Assembly: GCA_035048485.1 (NCBI GenBank)
Contig: CM068588.1
Coordinates: 28,228,769-28,292,768, forward strand
DNA: 64,000 bases
Reading direction: 5' to 3'
Source of the DNA: Pteria penguin
Taxonomy: Eukaryota; Mollusca; Bivalvia; Pterioida; Pteriidae
Every line of letters starts with the position of its first letter. The stretch's first letter is position 1. The position numbers and the translations under genes were made by a program. Below, piece by piece: positions 1 to 13,000 of the stretch. The notes under the pieces are model-generated. The model saw nothing but the letters and a program-made list of their open reading frames with translations. It was not told where the DNA came from and ran no database searches.

Positions 1-1010
1 TTTAGCAATCTTTGAAGATTAAAGAAAGAGGAGGGGGATATACTATTAATATATGATAACAAGCTTTCATGAACTTCTCCTTTTGAACTAATTGAAAGGT
101 TTGATCAAACTCAGTAGGTATGAAGTATGTAAGATTTTCTACACATAATGCTGTTTTTCAGCCAAATCTGTCAAGGAGTGGATCCAGGGCAGAGTGAAAT
201 AGGCTCAAGAGGGTACCCCCTCCCCCCCTTTGACAAACTTCTTCAAACCACCCATAGGGGCCGCTTGTTTGCAGACCTCTGGCCTTCATTTCAAATTTCC
301 ATGTGTAAAGCATTGTGGTTTTATTATAGAGACCACAAAATTACTTCAAAGTTTTTGAGATTTTCACCTTTTGAATTGTTGATATTCAACTGCAAATATA
401 CCAGTACTAGAGAGCAGTAGCAGTAAAATATCACCAATCCACAGCATCATTGGTCATGACAGCAAGGGAGATAAGCCAGTACACATGACACTGTTGCAAT
501 TATTCGCTTTATGGCAATCAGTGATGAAGTGAAACCTATATATATCGATTCACAATACAATTATGACTCATGTAAAAATAGTTAAGCCTGAACTGTGCCT
601 TAAGAGATCTAGATTTATTTGAAGTTTTTTGATTTTCCTTCACCACTGATTGTCGTCAAAAAGATAGAAATCCAGTTGTGTAATAATACAGTTATTCTCG
701 TTGCTTTGGTGTGAGCATAGAATGTTCACGTCTAAACGTTTGATACAATTTTATAAAGAAAATGAAAACTAATAAGACTATCTTCCTCATGTGATGACCA
801 TAGAGATGGGGCTTTGTTCTTTTTGTTACATGTAGTAACTTTTGACAGAAAAATTACTCTGTAAGTAGTTTGGACTTTCAGAATTTCCATATTTTGGCAT
901 CACTGACAGAATATCATCTGCCGAAATGTGAATCTTGTGTACTAAACCAATGCAAAAAGATGTTACATTTATTGAACTTTGGAATGATTATTGTACTTTT
1001 GTTATTTCAG
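1..1010 (+). other. Upstream intron sequence with a dispersed repeat
   Basis: This stretch precedes the first visible exon and is presumably intron. Positions 62-262 carry a copy of a dispersed repeat, recognisable by the order of phrases: GAACTTCTCC, TTGATCAAACT, TATGAAGTA, GTGGATCCAGGGCAG, GGCTCAAGAGGGTACCC, TTTGACAAACTTCTTC. No exon of the M20 gene is recognisable here. Confidence 0.5.
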
Positions 1011-1072
1011 ATGACCCCTTTATACCGAGTAATCATGAGCAATCTATGGCTCTTCTCATTACCTGTGTCTTG
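1011..1072 (+). CDS. PM20D1: PM20D1-like exon a
   Basis: The acceptor is a T-rich tract ending TTATTTCAG at 1010, and the donor is GTAGGT at 1073. The exon begins in phase 0 and encodes TPLYRVIMSNLWLFSLPVS plus two bases of a Trp codon. The SNLWLF stretch matches the region just before the dimerisation domain in PM20D1 proteins. The ATG at 1011 is internal, not a start. No preceding exon is recognisable in 1-1010. Confidence 0.75.
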
Positions 1073-4000
1073 GTAGGTATATCATGTATAGCTGGAACAT
1101 AAAACAACAAAGAAGGTTGTGCAGGAAAACTGGCAAATATTCATGTCCAACTTCGTAAAAGCTTATGAAAAATCATGTTGGCCTTATATCCTTCCATTCG
1201 TCATTGTAATGAATTTATTCATTGTTGATTTTTTATACCCCCAGAATCAATGATTGTAATGAATTTTTTTTTTATTGTTGAATTTTATACCCCTGAAATC
1301 AAAGATTTGGCTAACATTCCACATAACATAACATAACATAAAGAGATAGGGCTTTAATATTTCACATGTGTATTCCTTGTAACAAGACCTTTTTGTGACT
1401 ACAATAGCTTTTGACTTCGTGACTTTGACTGTGACCTTTGACCTACATTTCAAAAACTTTAACAGTTGTATTGAATTTTGAATCGTGAGAAGAAAGACTT
1501 TCATATTTCACGTGCCTATTCCTTGTGACAAAACCTTTTCATCGGTACAATAATTTTTGTCTTATAACCTTGACTGTGACCTTTGACCCACATTTCAAAA
1601 ACATTAACATTGGTTATAACTTTTAAATTTTAAGAAATGTAGATGTAAATTTGTAGTTTTGTAGGACCTCTACAAACATGTTTAATTCAGATCATGAGGT
1701 AGCACCACATTAGATGAAAGTATACCTATGAAGGTACCAACTCTGAAATTCGTCATTAGAAGGGATACATAAATCAAAAAATTAATGTTATCTGAGTTTT
1801 TTTAATTATGTAAGATTCATGTAAGTAACTGGAAAAAGAATTTTTTATATTTTATTTAAAATTTTTTTGGGACTTTGTCATTTTTTCCTACGTGTGTGTA
1901 TTTCGAAGTAATTTGTTAGAATTTCTCCTTTTCTTTGAAAGGGTTCCTCCTTTGACAAACTATTTCTGCAGACATTGTATAGATCAACAAATCAAATGCA
2001 TCAGAGTGATGTCAAAAAGTGGCTTAAGAAGTGTCTTGGTTTTGGTTCCTTTCCAAAATTAAATTATTGACACTTTTTTAATGTCCTTTTGGTCTTTCTT
2101 GTTTATGCAGTTCAAAGCGTTTTCTTTGATTTACATAATGTGTTTTTAGAATGATGTGAAGTAAATTTTGGTAAAAGTTTGAAACAAAAGTTCTGAATGG
2201 GATACTTTCATTAGAAAACATTCTGATATTTTCTAAGTTTCTCATGTGCTCTAGGTCCTTAGCAGATTGATTTAGGCTCTTATTGACTTCTAGTGAAGTT
2301 TGTTAAGGTTTGCTTCTGCATTTCCTGCCACAGAAATGCCTTTCCAAGAAGTGATAGAGAGCATTGTGTGTATATGTAACATATGTGCATGTCCTATTTT
2401 CTGCAGCAGGAATGCCTTTTTAGTAAGTGATACTATGCATTGTGCCTTAATCACATGTATGCATGTTGGCATTTCTGTAATCGTATTTCTTGCGTATGTA
2501 TGTATATAGTCAGCACTTCATGTATACATATACTTGACGTACAATATGATGTCACACAAACATCTTTGTATAGTCCAGTTGTGTATTGACTATAAATCAA
2601 ACTAATTGCAACAGTAACCATTTCTGGTTTATGGTGTACTTTAAGCCAACACAAGTAACATATCAAAAGTTAAGTAAAATAAATTGAAGAGATATTTCAA
2701 TTTTTGAAGTGTTTCAGTATCAGATTTTCAAAAACGACAGAGGTCTATTTTTGTGGTATGTTTTTTAGCTCACCAGAACAGAAGTGGGCTTTTATGATCA
2801 CTCTTTGTCTTGTGTCTTGACTTTTGTCTAACTGTCTATCTGTCTGGCATAAACTTTTCATACTTTTGACTTCTTCAGAACTGCTGAAGGGAATTTGATC
2901 AAACTTGGTATGGATGAAATACTCAAGGTCTGCCATGAGTGTTATTACTTTTTGGTCAGTTCTGTCAAAGTGTGGTTCCAGGGTGTGGTTGAGGAAAGCC
3001 CTTTCAAATTACTCCAAGCTCAGTAATTTCGTGACCTTGACCATGACGTTTACTTTGTAATAGATATAAATGTCATTGTATCAATAGATCGTAGGCAAAT
3101 TGTTTTTGTCTTGTCTGTTTGTTTGTCTGTCTATTGTTAACTTTAACCTTTGCAGTAACCATTAAACCGTAAGAGACAGAGACTTCATTTTTGGCATGCA
3201 TACTCGACTAATAAAGCCCTTTCAAATTATTCCAGGGTCAGTGATCTCATGACCTTGACTGTGACCTTTATTTTGTAATAGATATTAATATTATTGGATC
3301 GATAGATCGGGGGCAAATTGTTTTTGCCCTGTCTGTTTGCTTGTCAGTCTTATGTCAACTTTAACCTTTGCTATAACTTTTAAACTGTGAGAGATAGAGA
3401 CTTTATATTTAGTACCAGTATGCATACTCCACTAATAAAGCCCTTTCAAATTACTCCCATGTCATTGACATGGACCATGAAGTAGATATAAATGTTGATG
3501 GAAAGATACCATAGATATAAATGTAAATGCAAAGATATGGAATACAAAAATGATTTGTAGGAGGTTTTTTCAATTTTATTAAGATTTAAAAATGGTTGGA
3601 GTAGATATCCTGTTAGTATGTGATAAGAAGCATTGATGGTCTTCTCCTTCACACATTGTTTTAGAGGTCTTCATTTTTGCCTATTTTCAGGTAATTTGTC
3701 AGATGTTCCGTTGTAGGTTGCTTATAATCCCTTCATTTTGTGTGTGATAACTGATTTTAATGCAAAGAATGTAATTTTAAAGAAATGGTGTGCAAAAATA
3801 ATTTGTTCGATTTTTTTGCAGTTTTATAGAAGTAAAAAGTGGGGAGAATATACAATTAGTTTGTAATTTTTAGCTTTGATGGACTTCTTCTTCAAAACTG
3901 ATTGAAACCTTTTGATGAAACTTAGATAGCATGAAGTAATCAAGATTACCCACAAATGTTACTGCTTTTGGCATACTGTTTAGATCATCAAACTGAATGC

Positions 4001-7000
4001 ATCAGAGTTTTCTGAAAAAAGTGTCTTAAGAAGTGTTTTTTTATATATTCCACAGTGAAATATTTGATGAGTTTTAGCCCACCTGAGCCATAGTCATAGT
4101 CGTCCGTCCATCAGTTGTTAACTTTTTCACATTTTCAACTTCTTCTCTGGAACTGCTTTACAGATTTGGATCAAACTTTGTATATATAATCTACTCAAGG
4201 TCCCCTACTAAAATTGTGGGTCCAGGGCGGGGCCAAAAGTGCCCAAAACGGTACCCCTCTTCAAAAATTTTCTCCTCCAGAACCAGTGCATATATGGGGA
4301 AACTAATTGCATTTCAACAATTTATAAAGATGGGTAATAAAAAATTGTGTTCAGGGTTAAGATCCGTCAAATAGAAATTTACGCTTTTTTTACATGTTTC
4401 TGGACTAGGTAATTTCAATGCAGAAAAGTGTCATGTTTTTCAGTTAATTGATATTGATATTGATGATTTCTTAATGACTATTTTGATCATGATTATGGAA
4501 AGGAATATCATTGTGAAAGAATTTTGTTAATATCTCATTTTTTTGAATTTTTATATTTTCAACTTTTTCTGCAAAACTGTGGGAAGGATTTTAATCAATC
4601 TTAGTAGAAATAAACCACTTATGATCCCTTCAAATTCTGTTGTTTTCGTCCAGACCTCTTTACAGGTGGTGCCACAATAGTCAAAAGTAGGTCACAACAG
4701 AGTACCCTCCTTTGACAATATTCTTCTTTATACTGGCTGTATACAGAGACAAACAGAATACATAGAAATGATCAAGAGGGATGAGTGAAGACATATTGTC
4801 ATTTTGGTTCCAAAATTTTAGAATTTTTTTATGACATTTGTTTGGACTTTTTGATTTCAATGCAGAAAAGTATCATATTTACTAGTTAATTGATAATGAT
4901 GATTTCTTATGAACTATTGTGATCATAATTATGGCAAGAAATGTTAATTTGAAAGAATTTTGTCAATATCTCAATTTTTGGATTTTCTTTGAATTTTTTA
5001 AGACTTCCAAAGAAAGACTTTCGATAATGCATCACAACCATTTGATTTTTATGAGGGGTGGGCAGGAAGACTTTGCAAAAAAAAAAGTCAGGCTCAAATT
5101 TTTGGGAAAAAGATAATCCGGCCTTTGGGCCGGCAAAATAAAAAACAATGAATAAAGAAATAAAATTATCCAGTTTTGAAATTGGGCAAAAACAATATTC
5201 AGGCTGGTGAAAGTCTTCCTGCCCCCCCAAAATAGTTGCTCCCTTATGGTCACTGTCTAGGTATTTTAAGATCTAGACAGGCATTGCACAGCCAGCTGGT
5301 CTAATATTTGTAAACATGTGTATGTGAGGGGTTTCCCTATGTCTTTTTTTGCCAAACATAAACATTGGTATAGCGCCCATTGCCTTATTGCTTGACAAAA
5401 AGCGTGTACATGAATTGATCCCTGTGTTGATAAGCATGTCTGACATTATTCTCAGATCGACGTCATTTCCAAACAAAGTAGTAATCAAGATGTAGTTTTA
5501 ATGTCGTCGGTTCATGAATGGAGACAAATAAACCGAGCATCATTTCAGGTTCTCTTGAATTTGTTCCGTCACATCTAAATTTTTGCTATTTTCACAAAAA
5601 AGGCAATAATTGAATTTTTTTCATGCACCGTCGGCTACTATCAAGATATGTTGAATTTTTATGGTAGATCTGTTGGACTTTTCATTGATAAGTAGAATAT
5701 CCTGATAAACAGAGTAAGTTTAATGACCATGAATTGTCAATGCAAGTGAAATTGTACTAAACCAATCCAGAGAGTTATAGTCAAAACAGCCCAAGAAAAA
5801 ACAGTCTACACCAGAACAGCCAACACCAAAACGGCCAATTTTTACCACACTGGCCGAACTTTGTAATATTTTGACAATGGATATCAACTTTGATTTCAAA
5901 ATAGATTATTTTCACTTAGTGTTTGAATTATACTTGATACAGATAGTAAGAGGGCAAATAATTTGACATTTTGATAAATTGTCATTAGCATGAAATTATT
6001 CCTATTTTCGTGTGGGCCGTTTTATTTTTGGACCATTTTGACCATACACTAATCAGGAAGAAAGGTCATAATTCTGCTCTCTGTAGTGATAGGAGATGAC
6101 ATATATATCTTTTATATTCAAGAGAATAAAGCATGACAAGGGTAGTGTAACTTTTAAAACAGTAATAAATCTATGGTTTTCATCATGATCGAGGGTATAT
6201 GCCATGTAAAGATGATGGATAAATCCAAACCATTAGTCCGAAAATGATCATGAAACCGGAGGACATACAAAATCAGTGAAAATGAAAACCAAGTAGAAAA
6301 TAACGAAAAATGTCTACTTGAAGGGCATATGTGTACCACTATGATGGAGTGAGGTCAGGTGCCCAGGGGGAGTGAGCATCTTCTGCCTGCTAGAAACACC
6401 CATCACATATACCTAGTATAAAGAGTCAAATTGTGTAAATTCCATATACATGTATATTTATGTATGGAGAAGTCCAAGTAGGTAACTGTCTAGTATAGAA
6501 AGTGTCAAATCTGTGTAAAATGATCGGAATTGGTCTCAATCCAGATCCAGAATATCTTCCCAAGATATGTTATCAAAGTTAACCAATGATAAACTTCATT
6601 TCACTATTGCTTAAGAATTGTTCTTCCATAATGAAATGTGTAAATTCTTCTTTCCTTCAATTTGTTATCAGCTGTATTTTAACTCCAATTTAATCTTTTG
6701 CTACCAGTTACTAAAAGCCTGTAATTTTGTACATTTCATCCAAATTGGTCAACAGATAATGCCACCATGTCTAAAACTAGGTCTCACAATGGTACATATA
6801 CCACTTGGTAATTAAAATATGGAGAGTAGCTGTTCAAATCCAGCTGTGATCAAATTTATTTTTCCATTTCTTTACACATCTAAATAAGTTTTTAGATGTT
6901 TCTCAACACTCAACATATGAAATTAAGCCATTTTAGTTGGATCTTTATAATACTTGAAACAGTTGTTGTTCATGATCCAGACTTGAAATCAGTCAACAAA

Positions 7001-10000
7001 AGGCCCCACCTAAAGAAAACGACTAACTTTTTGCCCTGAATCACATCTTGCAGAGACAAAGCAAATGCTTAATATCAAAATCATGAATGGATGTCCAAAA
7101 AAGTGTTGTTTATCATTCTAGTCTGAAATAAAATTTGACATATTTTCAACATTTGTGTAATGCAAAAATAAATGAATTCTTCCTTCCTGCATGACTGATC
7201 ATCTAGATACTCAGGTGAGTGATATAGGCCCACTTGGACCTCTTGTTTATGTCTTTTTAGGGCACATTTTCAGTTTTTTCTTTGATTTCTATAATGCTAG
7301 ATCATTTTAGAATGATGTAATGTTGTTTTTGGTACAATGTGAAAACAAATTTTGGAAAAGGATAGTTTCATTTGAGAACATTCAGATAGATTTTTAATTT
7401 CTTGTGTGCTCAGGTGAGTGATATAGGCCCATTAGGGCCCCTTGTTAATGATTTGCAGCATGCTGATTGTATTAAATCTTTTAAGAAAAACGAAAATGGG
7501 GAAAAACAAATTCTGACTCGATCTTTCTGGCATATATCTGTGGCATTGTCTTAATCAACGTGATAAGGTATCCAGAGTAGAGGTCATATTGTCAGAAACA
7601 CTATAAGCAAGAGAATACATTTTACTGTGAATTTTGATATGCAGTCAAGTGTTTGTGAATGAGCAAATTGTTCTCAATTTAGGTATCTTGTTTTAAATAA
7701 CTTACCAGTGAGTAAATAACTACAGTTACTGAAAATTATATATATTACATATAGAATTTCACTAACCCAAATTAACAATTGTAGATTCATGCCAAAGTTT
7801 GAAAAAGGGCATGATGTATCATATGGGCTTTATCTTTTTATTGATTGATATTAAACAAATTTTGTGAACTTAATGCAGAATTCTAATATTGCAAGAGCAT
7901 TGTTGGCTAATGCCAAAGACTGACCATGTTGTCCCAGATGAGCGTTCTTTTTCTCATATATTTCGTATTTTGTTGTTGTTAAGCATAGATTCACCAGGCT
8001 TAGCTTTGACTCAAAATTTGATATCTAAGCGTGTAAATTCATTTTCGGTATTGACTTGTCTGTGTGTAAGTATTATTTTCATTTTTACATCCCAAACCAA
8101 AATTTTTCATAAGTAAGGGCAATAACTGAACGTAGAACACAGTTTATGATGTCCAAACAATTGGTATATGTGCATGAATACTCACTCTGACTTTAATGTA
8201 TTTGATGATTACTTAACTCTGACTTTAGTGTTGTTGTCAACATATTCACTATTGCTGTATAACTGATATATGTATTAATGTGAACATCACTAATATTTAT
8301 GTGTTCTAATGACATGTAATATCCTTAATCAATAATGCATAAGCTAACACAGCATTAATCTGCAATGTTATTACTCAGTTTAATACATACGCTTGAGTAT
8401 TTTTAAGTATATTTCAAAAATATTTCATGCCAGTGTAGTACATGTAATACGTCAAGCTTTTAATGGAGCAGAAAGAAACACATCTTATTGATAACGGTGA
8501 TTTTTATGCCCACAGTCAGAAAATCAGTCTAGTCATTTGTCTGTCTGTCTGTCTGCTCATCCAATTTCAGAAATACTACCTTGTATAGGTGATGGATTGC
8601 TGATAGGGGCATTTGTGTTTCACACATGTATATTATTTTTCCAAGTTTCTGATAAAGGTAGTGGACAATAACTTGAATAGTTAATGAATATTGAAATATA
8701 TAAGGATTATCCTTTAAGAATCAAGTTTATAGACGGGATAAAGTATAGTATGTACTATAGAATGTGAAATCAGCATTGTAATCTGTTATACATGGGATTG
8801 AAAATAACACCACAACATGAACATTTACATATATTCACATATTTATGCTATTTATTGTCTTAGGTTATTTGAACAAAAACGGGAAACTAATGCCCTGATG
8901 AGAACTGTGACCTGTGTAACCATGATACAAGGTGGAGTCAAGGTAAGTGTAGATTATTTTTATGTAATATGTATGGGCAATACAAAAATTTTCTGCTAAT
9001 TTAAAACCATGTTTACGTGCAAAATTTGATTGTAGAGACATATTAGGTCAGACAATTGATTATGAAGTCATAAGCATAAACTTTTCACATTTTCGACTTC
9101 TTTAGAACTGCTAGAAGGATTTGTAGTGAAAGTTGGTTATGGATGAAGTACTCAAGATCCACTATAAATGCTGTATTTATGCAGCCAGATCTGTCAAGAG
9201 ATGGATCCAGGGTAGGGCAACAAAGGCTCAAGAGGGTACCCTCCTTTGACAAAGGCTTAAGAGGGTACCCTTCTTTGACAAATTTCTTTGTTATACACCC
9301 ACATAAAAATGGGCTTATAATTCTATACAGCTGTTGTTCATTTATCTGCACATCTGTCTGCACCATCATGTCTTTGCAACTACATGTACTTCTAAATCCT
9401 TTTATTTTGATGAAAAGTGGTATAAAGAAGTAAATAAGTAATCATATTCTCATACCTGATCCAAGATGGCTGCCAAGAGCTCTGATTGGCTGACACATTT
9501 TTGACCCCTTTTCAGCAAAGGCTGTTCAGAATATCACCAAACCTTACAGGAAGTAAGCTATCAAGGTCCCATACCAATATTGTATCTTTTGACCCATCTG
9601 TAATTCAAGACAGCTGTCAAGAGCCATGATTGTCAAACATATTTTTTTTATTTCTTTTAATTAACCAGTCTTTACAGAATTCACAGAATCTTATAGAAAG
9701 TACGTACTCAAGGTTCTCTACCAAATTTTTTTTCTGATTTTTTTGGATCTGATTTGTTTTCCAAGATGCTTCCCAAGAGTTCTGATTGGCTGACACATTT
9801 TTTACTTCTTTTCAGCAACAGCTACACAGAATTTCACAATATATTACAGAAATAAGCACTCAAAGTCTTCTAACAAAATTGAACTGTTGTTTTTTGTGAA
9901 TAAGCAAATTGTACTCAAGTGAGCAATATAGGCCCACTTTAGCCTCTTGTTTCCATTCTGATATTAAATTTTTATGCTTCTTTTACATCTTTCTGGACTG

Positions 10001-13000
10001 TTTCCTTTTCTGTTTTCTCTATATATAATCTGGTTATTATGTTCATGTTTTTCTTGTAAATTGCTCATAATGCATTTAATTTTGTGTAATTTTAGTTAAA
10101 TACTGTTAATATTCTAAAGAATTAGATTGCTCATATTTGAAGATTTTTTCCTCTGATATTTATAGATTATCTTTAACAATTTTGCCATTCATTGAAAAAT
10201 GATATGGTTTGACCAATGCACACTCAATAAACCGCAAAGTGAATTATAAAAAAAGTGTGCCTCTAACCATTATAGTTTCTCAATAAAGTGCAGTTGATCC
10301 TTAGGATTTAACTCAAGAATAATTTAGTTTCACATTTCAATTTTCAACAATAAATCATTTCAAAACGTAAACTGAACATATTGAAAGCGGATCGTAATAC
10401 ACCCTGGTAGCATTTCTGGAAATGAGCATGTCTAAGGAACCCAACCAATTAAACTTTTTCCAATTTTAAATGATGTAATGAGTCTAATACCACACAAACC
10501 ATTTCTTGCCGGAATTTTCATTATGACATTAATGCTTGGATTGTGACGTCACATTAGTTTGACACAAATCTAAGCGGCAAATTTCCTTTGTACGGATTTG
10601 TCCCTTACAACATGTAAAATAGGGAAAAGGTCTATTTATTAAAAATCACAGCCAATCACATTTCCTGTCTTACCTAAAATTTAATTCTTAAATATTAAAA
10701 ACAGATGAAGGATGCAGGTCCCATTTGGTCTCTTGTTAAAAAACAAATCTGATAGTATAAAGAATAAGAAAAATTACCATATGCCATGCCTCATTACATC
10801 ACAATGAGGTAATACAAATTGTCATGTATAAAAATTAGAAATTTAGATTTTACAAAGCACTTATGCATATTTACATTTAAAAAAAAAGATTCTCTTTCTG
10901 TAGAGCTGTAGATTGTAATTGAACCCGTGTTGTTTCTCTGTATTTTTTCATAGGTAAATGTTCTTCCTGCTGAAGTGACAGCTAAAGTAAATCATAGAGT
11001 TCATCCAGCACAGACAGTAGCCGAAGTAAGCCAACATTTACAATATTCTATACAGGGAATTTTAAGTAGCAATAATGTGCTTTATTCTCATTTTATATAC
11101 AATGAATGACTCCATAATTATTACACGTATGTTTGGCCACGGACCTTTGGAGGATTTATGGAGCATGCTAGAATGGGTTCAAAATGTCTTATTTTGAGCT
11201 GTTGTAAAAAAAAAATTACCATTGGATCAATTCATTGAAAACTCTGTCATACGGTGCATCTATACAAAGGTTAACTACGGTGCAATTTTCATTGAAATTG
11301 ATTGGTAGGAAAATTTGGGATTCCTTGAGACACCTTAATAGAAAAAAACTTATTATAGTATATGTTTTTGATATACATTTTTATTCACTTTATAGAATCT
11401 TAGCACTTATGACACTCTGGAAGTGTAAAATTGAAATTTTGTTTCTTAGGTGTTTTTCCAACATATTAGCATATAATCTTTGTGTTTGGTCAATCATCCA
11501 TTGAACATTTTATTGTCTTGAAAACTAAAATGCCAGCTGTTAACATATTTTCTACAGAATTTAAGAGGAACATGAATTGTGAATTCCATAATTCCAGTAC
11601 TCCTTGATTCTCGGGAGTTGGACCAAAATTGCTAGTATTAGCAAAATTTTCAAAACTTTTCTTCTGTACTCTTGAACCTATTGAGGAAAATCTGTATGAC
11701 CCTGAGTTAAGCTAATGTCTACATTGTGGAAATGTATGAAATCTTAGAAAATATTATTATATTGTATTGGCTTGTATGTCAGCGAGGTGAAAACATGTTT
11801 AAAGAAAATCTCCTTTACTCCAGACCTGTGTTTCATGTTGATGAAGACCAAAAAGACCTTTTTCCAAATATGGAAATTCATGACCCGTGTGCCAAGGTTT
11901 CTAGCTCTAGGGTTGGGACTATGTAGTCACATAATGGAACTATATTTGATCTTATGTTTGCCAGAGTGTTCGATAAGAATTATTTGAGGAGGCGATTTAG
12001 AAATTTGAGCTCTGTATGCATGAATGTGAGTAGTTTGAAGCAGTAAATTCACCGGATGCTGGCTTTTATTGAAGTCCTTGTTTTGCTAATTTACAAGGTG
12101 ACCAAAAAAACACTGTAATTTTGATTATGAAGATATTTAAACTCTCTACTAAAATTTTGAGTTTGAGACCTGGGTCTTGTACCATTTGGTTATTTTTATC
12201 TTAAAAAGTCTCCATTACTCTTGTTCATGGTGGTTATGAATTGTTTTCATTATTATGACACTGATTATGAAAACTGAAACTGATTCACAAATCTCTTTGA
12301 TAGTTTGGACATGATTTTCATAGTGTCTGTGAATTGGACTGTACATGTAAATTCAGGGTATGTCATTGATACATGTATTTTGAGTTGATTTTTCAATTTT
12401 TTTACGGTTTTTGAAGGTTGTAGAGTATGATCGTCTGTTGATTAACGATGATGCAGTAGAGGTATCAGTATTAGAGGGAATGGAACCTCTCCCTATATCT
12501 CCAAGTGGGGATGATGACTTTGGTTACCAGACAGTCAAAAATAGTATACGTCAAGTGTGGCCTTCAGTGGCAGTCTGTCCAGGTGAGAAGTGCTTGTCAA
12601 TATAATCAAATCATTCATTGAAACGATTGTAAACACAAATGTGGTATAAACAGATACCGAGTAATTCATGGTATTATATGAATATTTACTTTAAAATTAA
12701 TTTACAGTTTTAAATCATTTGATATTGCTGTATACATCATTTAACTACATGTATTACCATAATAAGGAAAATAACATAACAGTAGTAAGAGTTTGTTCAT
12801 AACTCTTTAGCTCACTTGAGTCTTCTGCATTCAGGGCTGAGAGCATAAAGTATTGCATCTCGCCATCATTCTGTCATGCATTTTGTCATTGCAACTTTTC
12901 CTAAACCCATGGAAGGATTTTAATTAAACCTGGTATAAACAGAGATTACAGTATGTAGAAGTTCATATTGTATAGGGAAGCCTGTACAAAAAGTTTTACA

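Noticed and set aside
1..1010. Additional upstream exon of the M20 gene
   Set aside because: The only long frame (148-420) overlies a dispersed repeat, and none of the family's N-terminal catalytic motifs is visible.
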